Shown here: positions 44,274 to 51,477 of the stretch, in pieces
Layout: every line of letters begins with the position of its first letter
Numbering within the stretch: the stretch's first letter is position 1
NCBI GenBank assembly: GCA_016715645.1
Contig: JADJZR010000011.1
Location: 75,672-139,671, forward strand
Direction: 5' to 3'
DNA length: 64,000 nt
Source: Elusimicrobiota bacterium
Lineage (GTDB): Bacteria > Elusimicrobiota > Elusimicrobia > FEN-1173
Translations under genes and position numbers: made by a program
Notes under the pieces: generated by a model
Seen by the model: the letters and a program-made list of their open reading frames with translations, nothing else
Databases searched by the model: none
Told to the model about the DNA's origin: nothing

Positions 44274-45221
44274 CTAAGATGGATTTTTGATTTTGGGTTT
44301 GACGACCACGTGGCGCGCGACCCCTTCGCCTTCAGACGATGTCAGCACGTCGGGATGGTGCGCCAACGCCTGGTGAACGGCTCGCCGTTGGCCCGCCGAC
44401 ATGGGGTCCAGGTGGAAGTCTTTTCCGGTTCGGCGAACTTGAAACGCCGCAAACACTGCCTGATCGACACCGCGGGTTTCGTCGACAGAGGCGAAGCCTT
44501 CCAAATGAAAAGAGACCCACGGTTTTTCTCTGTCGCCGCCCGATGACACCAAGTTGAAAACGTATTCAAACGCTTCCAGCGGCTTCCCCCCGTGGGCGGC
44601 CAGCCGATCGGCACGGGACGTCGTGAGCTCAACCGCGATTCGATGGTCCTTCGGAGGCTGGATCGTCCAGGAAAGGTCATTAAAACCGAGCGAACTTTTC
44701 CATTGGGACAGCAACGTCTCGGGTTCGATGGGGTCGGTTGTCCGGTGCGTCCGATCAAGAGGAGGCCCTTTTTTTATTTTTGGTTTCGGCAAAGGGGTCG
44801 GGAAAGACGCGATCGGGCGTGCTCTGGGCGCGCGGACCCGGTCTTTCTCGGCTGGGGACGGCCGGATTTTTTTTGTTTTCGGGAGCTTGTTGTCGGACGG
44901 GATGCGGTCGGGCCGTTTCGGCTCTGGGCGTTTGTCCTCGTCCGCTTCTTCTTTTCGGCCCCGGGGGCCGGGACGGCGATCTTCAAAACGGTCCGGCCGG
45001 TCGTCTCCGTTGTCCCAATCGAACCGACCGCCACGGTCGACACGGCGGATTTTTTCTTGAACGCGAACCTTAACGTGATGGTAACCCAACATGCTTAAAA
45101 GACCGCTGGACTCTTCTTCCAGAACCTTCACGTCCACCTGTTCTCGGGAGAGGCCCAGCGATGCCAGCCCCTTGTCCACGGCCTGGTCAACGGTGTTGGC
45201 CGTGCCGATCCACTCTTTCAT
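44274..45221 (-). CDS. jag: Jag/KhpB RNA-binding protein (Jag-N, KH, R3H)
   Basis: 315 residues, longer than most homologues. The Jag N-terminal domain is KEWIGTANTVDQAVDKGLAS with LSMLGYHHVKVRV. A 100-residue charged, disordered linker (Arg/Asp/Pro/Lys-rich, about 65-160) follows. The KH domain is weak (AAHGGKPLEAFEYVFNLV keeps a GG-x-x-LEAF version of the GxxG-QTLDALQ pattern), and the R3H domain is RRAVHQALAHHPDVLTSSEG, with the Arg-X3-His core. The family binds RNA and affects cell-wall growth and division. It lies between yidC (four-base overlap) and mnmE, its classic position. Confidence 0.93.
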   Translation of the reverse strand: MKEWIGTANTVDQAVDKGLASLGLSREQVDVKVLEEESSGLLSMLGYHHVKVRVQEKIRRVDRGGRFDWDNGDDRPDRFEDRRPGPRGRKEEADEDKRPEPKRPDRIPSDNKLPKTKKIRPSPAEKDRVRAPRARPIASFPTPLPKPKIKKGPPLDRTHRTTDPIEPETLLSQWKSSLGFNDLSWTIQPPKDHRIAVELTTSRADRLAAHGGKPLEAFEYVFNLVSSGGDREKPWVSFHLEGFASVDETRGVDQAVFAAFQVRRTGKDFHLDPMSAGQRRAVHQALAHHPDVLTSSEGEGVARHVVVKPKIKNPS

Positions 45222-46753
45222 TTAACAACCTCGATCGCCGCCGCGCGCCGCATCAAATACCATTGTACGCCAATCGTCAGCAAACTGTTGGTCAACCAGT
45301 AAATCACCAGGCCCGAGGGCATCTTTAAGAAAAAGAACGTGAAAATAATCGGCATCAGATACATGATTTGTTTTTGGGACGGGTCCATGGAACTCATCGT
45401 CATTTTTTGTTGAACGAACATGCCCGCCCCCATCAACACCGGCAACACGTAGAAGGGATCGTGGACCGACAAATCTTTCACCCACCCCATCCACGGCGCG
45501 TATCGAAGCTCGAATGTGTTTCGCAACGTCGAGAAAAGCGCCCAAAAAACGGGCAATTGGATCAGCATCGGCACGCATCCTTCCATCCCCATGAACCGCA
45601 GACCGTGGCGCTGGTAAAGGGCCAACATTTCGCTGTTCAACCGGCGCGAGTCGTTTTTGTAAAGTTCCTGCAACCGTTTCATTTGGGGTTGGATGTTTTT
45701 CATTTTCTGGGCGTGTTGGAAACTTTTGATGGTGAGGGGAAGAACCAGAATTTGAATAATGAACGTCAAAACAATGATGGCCCAGCCGTAATTGCCGGTG
45801 CCTTTTTCAAACAGGAACAGCGCCCGGTGAATCACCCGGCCAAAGGGAGCAAAATAGCCGAAGTCCACCGCCCGTTCGAGCCCCAACCCGAGCGCTTTCA
45901 GGTCTTCGTACCCTTTTGACCCTAAATAAAAAGACATCCCGGTTTCGTGTGTTTCGCCGGGATTGGCCGTAACGGAAACCGCGCGACGAACGGAAAAATA
46001 ATGATCTTCTTTGTCGATGCGCAGTGTGCCCGCGGCGGGAACCGCGCCGGGATTGCTAAAAAAGGCGGCCAGAAAATAATGTCCATCAACGCCCCACCAA
46101 TCGTACGTTCCCGACTCAACGCCGGCCTTTAATTTTTTTAGTTTTCCGTTCCCGTAACCGACCGCCCGTTGAAACCCTTTGGCTTCCCGTCCGTCTTTTC
46201 CAGTTTCATCGCCCCCTTCGACGCCGGGGCCCCACCCCAACTCGTAGGTCGCCGTCAAGGGCGCGGCGGCGGTGTTTGTGATGGTCACCGAGATTTGATG
46301 GATGGGTTTTTCAGGGGAGATGGTGAGGGTTTTCACGATCGACAATCCGTTGGATTTTTTTCCAGAAAAAATCAAGGCGTTGCCGTCCTGGCGCACATCA
46401 AACTCCACGTCCGAAAATGTGGACAAAGGCTGGCTGGAAAATTCTTTTTCAGGCAACAACGTCAGCCACCGGCCGCGGTCTTGAATTTCCCACTGGGAAA
46501 CGCCCCCGCCGAACCGGTTGATTGAAATGCGGTTGGCGCCAATGTCAAAAACCACCGACCGGGTGTGCCGCACCGCCGGTTCAGGCGTCGATACGGCTGA
46601 TCCAGAAGCCGCCGCCGGGGTCGCGGGGGCCGCGGGCCATCCCGCCGGGGTGTCCGGGGCTAACGTCGGTGTGTGGCGCCGGCCCATGAAATATTGCCAC
46701 GACATCAGAACCCCAAACGACAATATAAACGCGAGAACGTAATTTTTTTTCAT
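45218..46753 (-). CDS. yidC: Membrane protein insertase YidC
   Basis: 511 residues. ATG at 46751-46753 gives the normal MKKNYVLAFILSFGVLMSW signal-anchor; a longer frame upstream lies over yidD and is not used. A periplasmic beta-sandwich domain (about 60-310) is followed by the Oxa1-type core: NYGWAIIVLTFIIQILVLP, the cytosolic hairpin KMKNIQPQMKRLQELYKND, GCVPMLIQLPVFWALF, and LMPIIFTFFFLKMPSGLVIYW. The periplasmic domain indicates a Gram-negative-type (diderm) YidC. It inserts proteins alone or with SecYEG. It overlaps yidD by four bases and jag by four. Confidence 0.97.
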   Translation of the reverse strand: MKKNYVLAFILSFGVLMSWQYFMGRRHTPTLAPDTPAGWPAAPATPAAASGSAVSTPEPAVRHTRSVVFDIGANRISINRFGGGVSQWEIQDRGRWLTLLPEKEFSSQPLSTFSDVEFDVRQDGNALIFSGKKSNGLSIVKTLTISPEKPIHQISVTITNTAAAPLTATYELGWGPGVEGGDETGKDGREAKGFQRAVGYGNGKLKKLKAGVESGTYDWWGVDGHYFLAAFFSNPGAVPAAGTLRIDKEDHYFSVRRAVSVTANPGETHETGMSFYLGSKGYEDLKALGLGLERAVDFGYFAPFGRVIHRALFLFEKGTGNYGWAIIVLTFIIQILVLPLTIKSFQHAQKMKNIQPQMKRLQELYKNDSRRLNSEMLALYQRHGLRFMGMEGCVPMLIQLPVFWALFSTLRNTFELRYAPWMGWVKDLSVHDPFYVLPVLMGAGMFVQQKMTMSSMDPSQKQIMYLMPIIFTFFFLKMPSGLVIYWLTNSLLTIGVQWYLMRRAAAIEVVK

Positions 46754-46992
46754 GTCAGAGCCTTTCGAATGTGAGGTACCGGGTCGTAGCCGCTTCCTCC
46801 CCAAGGGTGGCAGTGGGCCAAACGACGCACGGTCAGGATCAGCCCCCTTCCCGCGCCGTGAATGGAAATCGCATCGTGGGCGTAACGCGAGCAGGTGGGC
46901 CAGTAACGGCATCGGGGCTTCCAGAGAAAGCCCGAGGCTTGATACAGTTGAATCAGAACGAGCAACGTGCTACGAACGATTCGGTGGAACAT
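46750..46992 (-). CDS. yidD: Membrane protein insertion efficiency factor YidD
   Basis: 80 residues of the UPF0161/YidD family: an amphipathic N-terminus (LIQLYQ), then the signature CRYWPTCSRYAHDAISIHG with paired cysteines, RRLAHCHPWGGSGYDPVP near the end. Length and motif order are normal. It overlaps rnpA by 23 bases and yidC by four, as in most bacteria, and assists YidC-dependent insertion at the inner membrane. Confidence 0.95.
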   Translation of the reverse strand: MFHRIVRSTLLVLIQLYQASGFLWKPRCRYWPTCSRYAHDAISIHGAGRGLILTVRRLAHCHPWGGSGYDPVPHIRKALT

Positions 46993-47317
46993 CGGTTGTC
47001 GTCACTCCCAGTTTGTGGGCGGCGTCCAGAAGATCGTCACGCAACAGCTCGAACGCCGGTGGAAACGGACCCGGCGATTTCGGACCCGCCACCAAATCCC
47101 ATCCGCGCGGCCAAGGTTTGTGGGTTCGAAACGCTTCCCGCGCCCGACGTTTAAACAGGTTCCGCAACACCGCCCCGCCGTGACGGCGTGCCACCACCAC
47201 CCCGAAACGGGCCGCCCGCGCGGGCGTTTCCGTCCGGCGGTAGGCCCACACGAGGATCGCTCGGCCCGCTCGCCGCCGCCCGGACCGTTGCGCCCGCCTA
47301 AAGTCCGGGCCGGTCAA
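46970..47317 (-). CDS. rnpA: Ribonuclease P protein component
   Basis: 115 residues as called from a TTG at 47315-47317. RnpA assists the RNase P ribozyme in tRNA 5' maturation. The RNR-type signature region reads VLRNLFKRRAREAFR, preceded by RFGVVVARRHGGAV. In family members conserved sequence begins about 11 residues earlier. Here the same frame upstream does encode matching sequence (LSDFSFQRHERLTG), but contains no ATG, GTG or TTG between the rpmH stop and 47317; a CTG at 47348-47350 is the only near-cognate. I give the conventional TTG start but think translation probably begins upstream. Confidence 0.93.
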   Translation of the reverse strand: MTGPDFRRAQRSGRRRAGRAILVWAYRRTETPARAARFGVVVARRHGGAVLRNLFKRRAREAFRTHKPWPRGWDLVAGPKSPGPFPPAFELLRDDLLDAAHKLGVTTTDVPPNRS

Positions 47318-47362
47318 ACGTTCGTGGCGTTGAAAAGAAAAGTCCGACAGGCGAGGCTGAGA

Positions 47363-47500
47363 CTAAGGGTTCAGTTTCCAACGGCCCTTTTGACGGCGCC
47401 GTTTTAAAACGCGTCGTCCAGCGGGCGTTGCCATCCGCGCACGAAATCCGATGGTTTTCTTGCGCCGACGTTTATGAGGTTGAAATGTTCGTTTGGGCAT
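47363..47500 (-). CDS. rpmH: 50S ribosomal protein L34
   Basis: 45 residues: MPKRTFQPHKRRRKKTIGF at the start, and KRRRQKGRWKLNP at the end. This is a complete L34, a basic protein of the large ribosomal subunit, too short for many ORF scans. The usual family text 'MKRTFQPS...' is recognisable with a one-residue insertion. It heads the minus-strand cluster rpmH-rnpA-yidD-yidC-jag-mnmE. The rnpA frame is the same frame, beginning after the rpmH stop. dnaA, often on the other side of rpmH, is not present here. Confidence 0.97.
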   Translation of the reverse strand: MPKRTFQPHKRRRKKTIGFRARMATPAGRRVLKRRRQKGRWKLNP

Positions 47501-47508
47501 AATGACGC

Positions 47509-47538
47509 ATTCTACCTCGGGAACGGGATGTCTGTCAA
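47509..47538 (-). promoter_or_regulatory. Promoter for the rpmH cluster
   Basis: On the minus strand, TTGACA (47538-47533), an 18-base spacer and TAGAAT (47514-47509). The rpmH ATG begins eight bases after the -10, without a Shine-Dalgarno. The -35 is half of a 14-bp perfect palindrome, CTGTCAATTGACAG (47532-47545), so the same site offers a TTGACA towards the divergent ferredoxin gene. Confidence 0.6.
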
Positions 47539-47583
47539 TTGACAGTTTGGGCCTTGGGGCCTTCCCAAGGCTAGACTATGCCC

Positions 47584-47832
47584 ATGACGAACACGCCAAC
47601 CACACGAAAGTCCCGCACCATCGCCAAAATTCGGCCCGAATTCTGCACGGGGTGCGAAGCCTGCATCGCCGTGGCCCCCCACGACACGTGCTTCGTAAAA
47701 GCCGGCAATGACCTCACGGTGCCGACAGCTCTGGTGGTCTGCGAGGTTCAAACCGATGTGTGCATCGGTTGCACCTTGTGCCCGCGCATTTGTCCTTGGG
47801 ACGCCATCACCATGGTCCCGCGGGTTTCCTAA
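47584..47832 (+). CDS. 2[4Fe-4S]-type ferredoxin
   Basis: 82 residues from ATG 47584; ATG 47578 is two codons upstream. TAGACT lies six bases before 47584 and no Shine-Dalgarno is present. The second cluster motif is canonical: CIGCTLCPRICP. The first is CTGCEACIAVAPHDTC: its fourth Cys comes eight residues after the third instead of three and lacks the following Pro, so this cluster is like those with a longer loop (Chromatium/Azotobacter-type or a 3Fe/4Fe variant). A soluble electron carrier is expected. It is divergent from rpmH. The redox partner is unknown. Confidence 0.88.
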   Translation: MTNTPTTRKSRTIAKIRPEFCTGCEACIAVAPHDTCFVKAGNDLTVPTALVVCEVQTDVCIGCTLCPRICPWDAITMVPRVS

Positions 47833-48094
47833 ACCGATCCATTATTATCATCATCGCCCGGCCGGGCCACCAGAAAAGATAAAAGAAAGTTTGCGACAGG
47901 GTTTCGTAGTGGGTCTGAAGCGGTTGGCCGGCCAGGATGTAGGAAAAGGGGCCGGTGGCGGGTAAGGAGCGGGTTTGAAAAATGACTTCGCCCAATTTCA
48001 CATGGAGCCAAAAGTCTAACCCAAATATTTTAAACCAGACGAAGGACGCCGCCGCCGCAACAAACTAAATCCACCCGGCTGCCACGGCGACCAT
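47807..48094 (-). pseudogene. Remnant of a membrane glycosyltransferase (N-terminal fragment)
   Basis: The minus-strand frame reads MVAVAAGWI, an in-frame TAG, then about 85 residues including FGLDFWLHVKLGEVIFQTRS, LPATGPFSYILAGQP and THYETLSQTFFYLFWW. This is the typical start of large polytopic glycosyltransferases ('D-x-W-W-H-x-K-x-G-E ... DPFSYT..G.PW..HEWL'). Everything beyond the first two membrane helices is missing, and the stop lies within the end of the ferredoxin gene. The amber codon and the truncation both argue for a pseudogene. Confidence 0.6.
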
Positions 48095-48266
48095 CGGGAT
48101 TCCGTTGGGTTGTGCCTGACGGTGAGTTCCCGGCAATCGTTTTCTCCCGATGTCAAAAAAACGGAAAGGGAGGCCGCTCCCGCGCGGCACTTCCGCTAAC
48201 GCGGTCGGGATTCCTTTCTCCCCCGCGCCTTCGGCGCTCCTCCGAAGGCCGGCCACCCTTGCTGAC

Positions 48267-48287
48267 GCAGGCCTTCGGCCTGCTTTT
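48267..48287 (+). terminator. Terminator-like hairpin
   Basis: GCAGGCC (48267-48273), loop TTC, GGCCTGC (48277-48283), then TTTT. It lies in a run of TTCG-loop hairpins (another at 48225-48237) between the pseudogene and the tRNA. A weak T-tract makes this only a candidate terminator for plus-strand transcription. Confidence 0.35.
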
Positions 48288-48341
48288 CCGCCATTCATGG
48301 CGGCGCTTCGGGTTGGCTTCGAATCCCAACTTTAAAAAAAC

Positions 48342-48430
48342 CGGAAAGGGAGGGATTCGAACCCTCGGTATAGGTTTCCCCATACAGCGGATTAGCAGTC
48401 CGCTGCCTTCAGCCACTCGGCCACCTTTCC
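48342..48430 (-). tRNA. tRNA-Ser (anticodon GCT)
   Basis: 89 nt on the minus strand. The acceptor GGAAAGG pairs with CCTTTCC; the D-arm GCCGAGTGGCTGAAGGC, the anticodon stem-loop GCGGA-CTGCTAA-TCCGC with GCT, a long class II variable arm, and T-arm GAGGG-TTCGAAT-CCCTC are all present. CCA is not encoded. It reads AGC/AGU codons. Confidence 0.95.
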
Positions 48431-48544
48431 ATAAAACAAACAATCGATGTGGCCAGGAGGGGCTGCCTGGGCCTATCGGCCCGTCCTAAACGCGTGCCAC
48501 AGGCACGCAGGACCCACTCGGCCACCTTTCCATAAAACAAACAA
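48413..48544. repeat. 31-bp direct repeat of the tRNA-Ser 5' end
   Basis: The first 18 bases of tRNA-Ser plus 13 bases of flank (48413-48443) recur exactly at 48514-48544, about 100 bases further out. The intervening bases contain short hairpins (GCGTGCC/GGCACGC and GGGCC/GGCCC on the minus strand). It looks like a partial tRNA duplication or an integration scar. Confidence 0.75.
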
Positions 48545-48675
48545 GAACAACCCCCGCATTCTAGCACGGGAAGGGGGGGGGCGCAACAGAATTCGGTTCC
48601 TTATTCGCGGATCCTTCCGGCGCGGGAATAAACGAGTGTTCATGACAATCGGTATGTCTTTTGAAGAGAACCAGG

Positions 48676-49035
48676 TTAGTGGATAGATGCAACGCCAAGA
48701 CGCGCCGCCACTTTTTGGAGGTTTTTATCTTCCGTCCATAGAGTTGTCCGAAAAAGAACAACGGAAGCCAAAAGATGCATGTCAATGAGCCCCACGCCCA
48801 ACCCAACGAGCTTGCGCTGTTCAATAAAACGGAGGACTTCATCGGATTCGACCGTTGGTAACTGGGGAAGAGCGTGCAAGAGGGAAAGGATCTCGTTTCG
48901 ATTTGTCAGGTGACCGCAGGCGAGTTCACCGATCACGAAGGGGTGGCAATAAACACTCCCCTCAGTGAGCCACCGCCCCAGAGAGGCGTTTCCAAAACGG
49001 AAATGGGAAACCCAGACAGATGTGTCAACCAGCAT
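48676..49035 (-). CDS. vapC: PIN-domain toxin, VapC family
   Basis: 119 residues. PIN ribonucleases cleave RNA (often initiator tRNA or rRNA) with an acidic metal site: MLVDTSVWV (Asp4), FVIGELACG (Glu), VGLIDMHLLAS (Asp) and TEDKNLQKVA (Asp). All four are intact, so the toxin should be active. Its ATG overlaps the antitoxin stop as TAATG. The pair lies beside tRNA-Ser and a pseudogene, a typical accessory setting. Confidence 0.93.
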   Translation of the reverse strand: MLVDTSVWVSHFRFGNASLGRWLTEGSVYCHPFVIGELACGHLTNRNEILSLLHALPQLPTVESDEVLRFIEQRKLVGLGVGLIDMHLLASVVLFRTTLWTEDKNLQKVAARLGVASIH

Positions 49036-49229
49036 TAATGCAACGGTCGACGGCGAGGGACAGAAACGAGACGTTTTTCCGTGCCTCCCAAAACGGCCAA
49101 CCGGCGCGCGCTGTTCAACGCCACCAGGGCTTCCAGGCCCAGGCGAACAAGCGACGTCTTCTCCCGAACCCCGGTCAAGCGAGAGGCTTCTTTCAATATC
49201 CCGTCATCAATGTTGAGCGTCGTCCTCAT
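49035..49229 (-). CDS. vapB: Antitoxin, VapB type (ribbon-helix-helix)
   Basis: 64 residues from ATG 49227-49229. MRTTLNIDDGILKEASRLTG is the standard ribbon-helix-helix start; the second helix (KTSLVRLGLEALVAL) and a basic C-terminal tail (about 45-64) that would bind VapC follow. A longer frame upstream (to 49283) overlaps the promoter and is not used. The dimer is expected to repress its own promoter by binding the repeated TATGTATG-type sequences just upstream. Confidence 0.92.
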   Translation of the reverse strand: MRTTLNIDDGILKEASRLTGVREKTSLVRLGLEALVALNSARRLAVLGGTEKRLVSVPRRRPLH

Positions 49230-49265
49230 ATGTATGATTATGTATGTTTTATATGTATTTGTCAA
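49230..49265 (-). promoter_or_regulatory. vapBC promoter and probable operator
   Basis: Minus strand: TTGACA (49265-49260), 17-base spacer, CATAAT (49242-49237). The vapB ATG follows seven bases after the -10, so the transcript may be leaderless. Overlapping ATGTATG/CATACAT half-sites (about 49229-49256) form short repeats suited to ribbon-helix-helix autoregulation. Confidence 0.65.
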
Positions 49266-49568
49266 TATTTTTTTCGCGGGCAACTTTCTAAAATTGATTT
49301 GCGGGTTCGCCCGGACCTTTTTCCGTCCCGGAATGATGGAGCTAAGTGAAAACGAAATTAAGTATCATGGGGGTCAAGGGGAATCGGTGAGGCGCCTGAA
49401 GCTCAAAGGATCAACAGAAGCGGGTCCCTGGGAGATCTCGGAATGAATTCAGAAACCGGCCGAATAGAATCGTTCGGAACGGTCTGCTCCTGGTTTTGAT
49501 AAAATCATCAGGACGCAGGTTCCCGGGAAAACCGGGCTTTCTCTGAGAGAACAGGCGGGAGGAATTGA
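49266..49568. other. Intergenic region between vapBC and rsmI
   Basis: About 300 bases without a supported gene. A 37-codon plus-strand ORF (49333-49446) has no homology that I can see. Near 49524-49538 there is a short hairpin (CCCGG/CCGGG), then GGGAGG about eight bases before the rsmI GTG. TAAAAT at 49499-49504 could be a -10, but no matching -35 is clear. Confidence 0.4.
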
Positions 49569-50249
49569 GTGGCGTTGTTCCTTGTTTCAACACCGATTGG
49601 GAATTTGAAGGATGTCACCGAACGGGCTAAGGAAACGTTAGCCCAGGTGTCGGGGGTGGTGGCGGAAGATACGCGTCGGACGGGGCTACTTCTGCGTCAT
49701 CTCAACCTGGAAAAACCTCTCGTGCGTTACGATGAGCATGTCCACGCACGCGTTGCGCCCGCGTTGTTGGATCGGCTTGCGGCGGGGGAAGATTTGGCCC
49801 TGGTAACGGACGCGGGCACGCCGGGCCTTTCCGACCCGGGCGGGCGACTGGTTCCTCTAGCGGTGGAGCGGGCAATAGCGGTGGTTCCCATCCCGGGACC
49901 GTCGGCCTTGTTGACAGCTCTCGCGGGGTCGGGACTACCGTGGGACCGGTTCACCTTTTTGGGATTTTTGCCTCGTCGGCCCGGACGGTTTTGCCGGGAG
50001 CTGGAATCGGCGGGAAAGGATCGGACCGTCGTCTTTTATGAATCGCCCCACCGGGTGGTGGCGGCTCTTGAAATGGCGCTGTCCGTTTACGGGGACGTCC
50101 CCGCGTCAGTGGCCCGGGAATTAACTAAAATACATGAGGAATTTATTCGCGGGCGGTTATCCGAGGTCGCGGCGGTGTTGAAAGCGCGAGAAAAAATCCT
50201 GGGCGAGATCACCGTGGTCGTCTCGCCCCAGCTGGGGGAAAAATCATGA
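49569..50249 (+). CDS. rsmI: 16S rRNA (cytidine-1402 2'-O)-methyltransferase
   Basis: 226 residues. RsmI methylates the ribose of C1402 in the decoding centre, using SAM. Tetrapyrrole-methylase fold motifs are LVSTPIGNLKDVTERA, EDTRRTGLLLRHL, VTDAGTPGLSDPG, VPIPGPSALLTAL, FLGFLPRR, VFYESPHRV and ARELTKIHEEF. It starts at GTG 49569 behind a GGAGG. Its stop overlaps the argC ATG (ATGA). Slightly shorter than E. coli RsmI, which has a C-terminal helical extension. Confidence 0.96.
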   Translation: MALFLVSTPIGNLKDVTERAKETLAQVSGVVAEDTRRTGLLLRHLNLEKPLVRYDEHVHARVAPALLDRLAAGEDLALVTDAGTPGLSDPGGRLVPLAVERAIAVVPIPGPSALLTALAGSGLPWDRFTFLGFLPRRPGRFCRELESAGKDRTVVFYESPHRVVAALEMALSVYGDVPASVARELTKIHEEFIRGRLSEVAAVLKAREKILGEITVVVSPQLGEKS

Positions 50250-51268
50250 TTCGTGTCGCTGTTGTGGGAGCCACCGGTTACACCGGCGGTGAATTATTGA
50301 AAATTTTGTTAAGTCATCCGGACGCCCGGGTGACCAACGTGACCTCCCAATCCCGGCCCGGCCAGAAATTGGGGGATGTCCATCCCTTTCTGCGTGGCCG
50401 AATGGATCTCACCCTCGAATCCTACGACGCGAAACGACTGGCCTCCACCTGCGACGTGGTTTTTTTCGCGCTCCCCCACGGCGTGGGAAGCCAAAACATC
50501 GCCGATTTCGTGGCTCTCGGCAAAAAAGCCGTGGACCTTTCCGCCGATTTCCGTCTTAAAAATGTCAAAACCTACGAAGCATGGTACAAAGTCAAACACG
50601 CCTCCCCGGCGTTGTTGAAAAAGGCCGTGTACGGCCTCCCCGAGTTGTACCGAAAAGAAATCCCCGGATCGCCGTTGATCGCGAACCCCGGCTGTTACGC
50701 GACCACCACGATCTTGGCGTTGACACCGTTGGTTCGGCGAAACGCGCTGGTGCCGGGGTCGGTGGTGGTGGACGCCAAATCCGGCGTGTCGGGGGCGGGG
50801 AAGAAACTGGACCCGATGTACCTGTACTGCGAAGTGACGGAAAATTTCCAGGCTTACGCCGTGGCGAAACATCGCCATGTACCGGAAATCGAACAAATCT
50901 TGGCGGACCAGTCCGGCCAAACCCAGTCGCTGACGTTTGTGCCCCATTTGGTTCCCATGACCCGGGGCATTTTGGTCACCGCTTACGGGACATTGAAAAA
51001 GAAAATGACCACCGCCGCGGTCCGGCGAGCCTTTGAGGAGGATTTCGGCGGGGAACGGTTTATCCGCCTGCTCCCGGAAGGCCGTTGGCCACAGACGAAA
51101 GACACCGCGGGGTCGAACTACGTCGACATCAATGTGACCGTCGATGAACGAAACCGCCGGGTGGTGGTGTTGGCCGCGCTCGATAATTTGGTTAAGGGCG
51201 CGTCGGGCCAGGCGGTGCAAAACATGAATCTTCTCTTCGGCCTCCCGGAGGCCCTGGGAATAAAATAA
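50246..51268 (+). CDS. argC: N-acetyl-gamma-glutamyl-phosphate reductase
   Basis: 340 residues. ArgC reduces N-acetylglutamyl phosphate to the semialdehyde with NADPH, the third arginine step. The nucleotide fold is VVGATGYTGGELLKILLSHP, and the active-site Cys sits in NPGCYATTTILAL at about residue 150. SGVSGAGKK, HRHVPEIEQ (catalytic His) and VPMTRGIL complete the family picture. It overlaps rsmI by four bases and is followed by a zinc-ribbon gene and argJ, forming an arginine pair. Confidence 0.96.
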   Translation: MIRVAVVGATGYTGGELLKILLSHPDARVTNVTSQSRPGQKLGDVHPFLRGRMDLTLESYDAKRLASTCDVVFFALPHGVGSQNIADFVALGKKAVDLSADFRLKNVKTYEAWYKVKHASPALLKKAVYGLPELYRKEIPGSPLIANPGCYATTTILALTPLVRRNALVPGSVVVDAKSGVSGAGKKLDPMYLYCEVTENFQAYAVAKHRHVPEIEQILADQSGQTQSLTFVPHLVPMTRGILVTAYGTLKKKMTTAAVRRAFEEDFGGERFIRLLPEGRWPQTKDTAGSNYVDINVTVDERNRRVVVLAALDNLVKGASGQAVQNMNLLFGLPEALGIK

Positions 51269-51279
51269 GAGGAACCCTT

Positions 51280-51477
51280 ATGGGATTGATGGCTTGGATC
51301 AAACGTGTTGCGGGATTGTCAAAAGATAAGAAACTGACCTGCGCGGAATGCAGTGCGTCATTCTTCTTTGAAGAGGGGGAACAGAAGTTTTTCACCGAAC
51401 GGGGCCTTTCGGAACCCAAACGGTGCCCCACCTGCCGGAAAAATACTCGGCGCAATCGGGGACCTCGGCGGCACTAA
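51280..51477 (+). CDS. Small zinc-ribbon protein
   Basis: 65 residues with AGAGGA before the ATG. The pattern LTCAECSASF ... ERGLSEPKRCPTCRK has two CxxC knuckles 28 residues apart, as in the 'probable zinc-ribbon' family, and a basic tail follows. Such proteins bind zinc and probably RNA or protein; function is not established. It is sandwiched between argC and argJ, with its stop overlapping the argJ ATG (TAATG), so it is co-translated with arginine enzymes. Confidence 0.85.
   Translation: MGLMAWIKRVAGLSKDKKLTCAECSASFFFEEGEQKFFTERGLSEPKRCPTCRKNTRRNRGPRRH

Noticed and set aside
48065..48298. 77-aa minus-strand ORF beside the tRNA
   Set aside because: Mostly translated hairpin DNA; only its last nine codons belong to the glycosyltransferase remnant.
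48432..48530. Second tRNA-Ser gene
   Set aside because: Only the 5' 18 bases match; no anticodon arm, T-arm or acceptor partner can be drawn. Kept as partial duplication.
47501..49568. Replication origin near rpmH
   Set aside because: rpmH often neighbours dnaA/oriC, but neither dnaA nor a cluster of TTATCCACA-type boxes is visible here.
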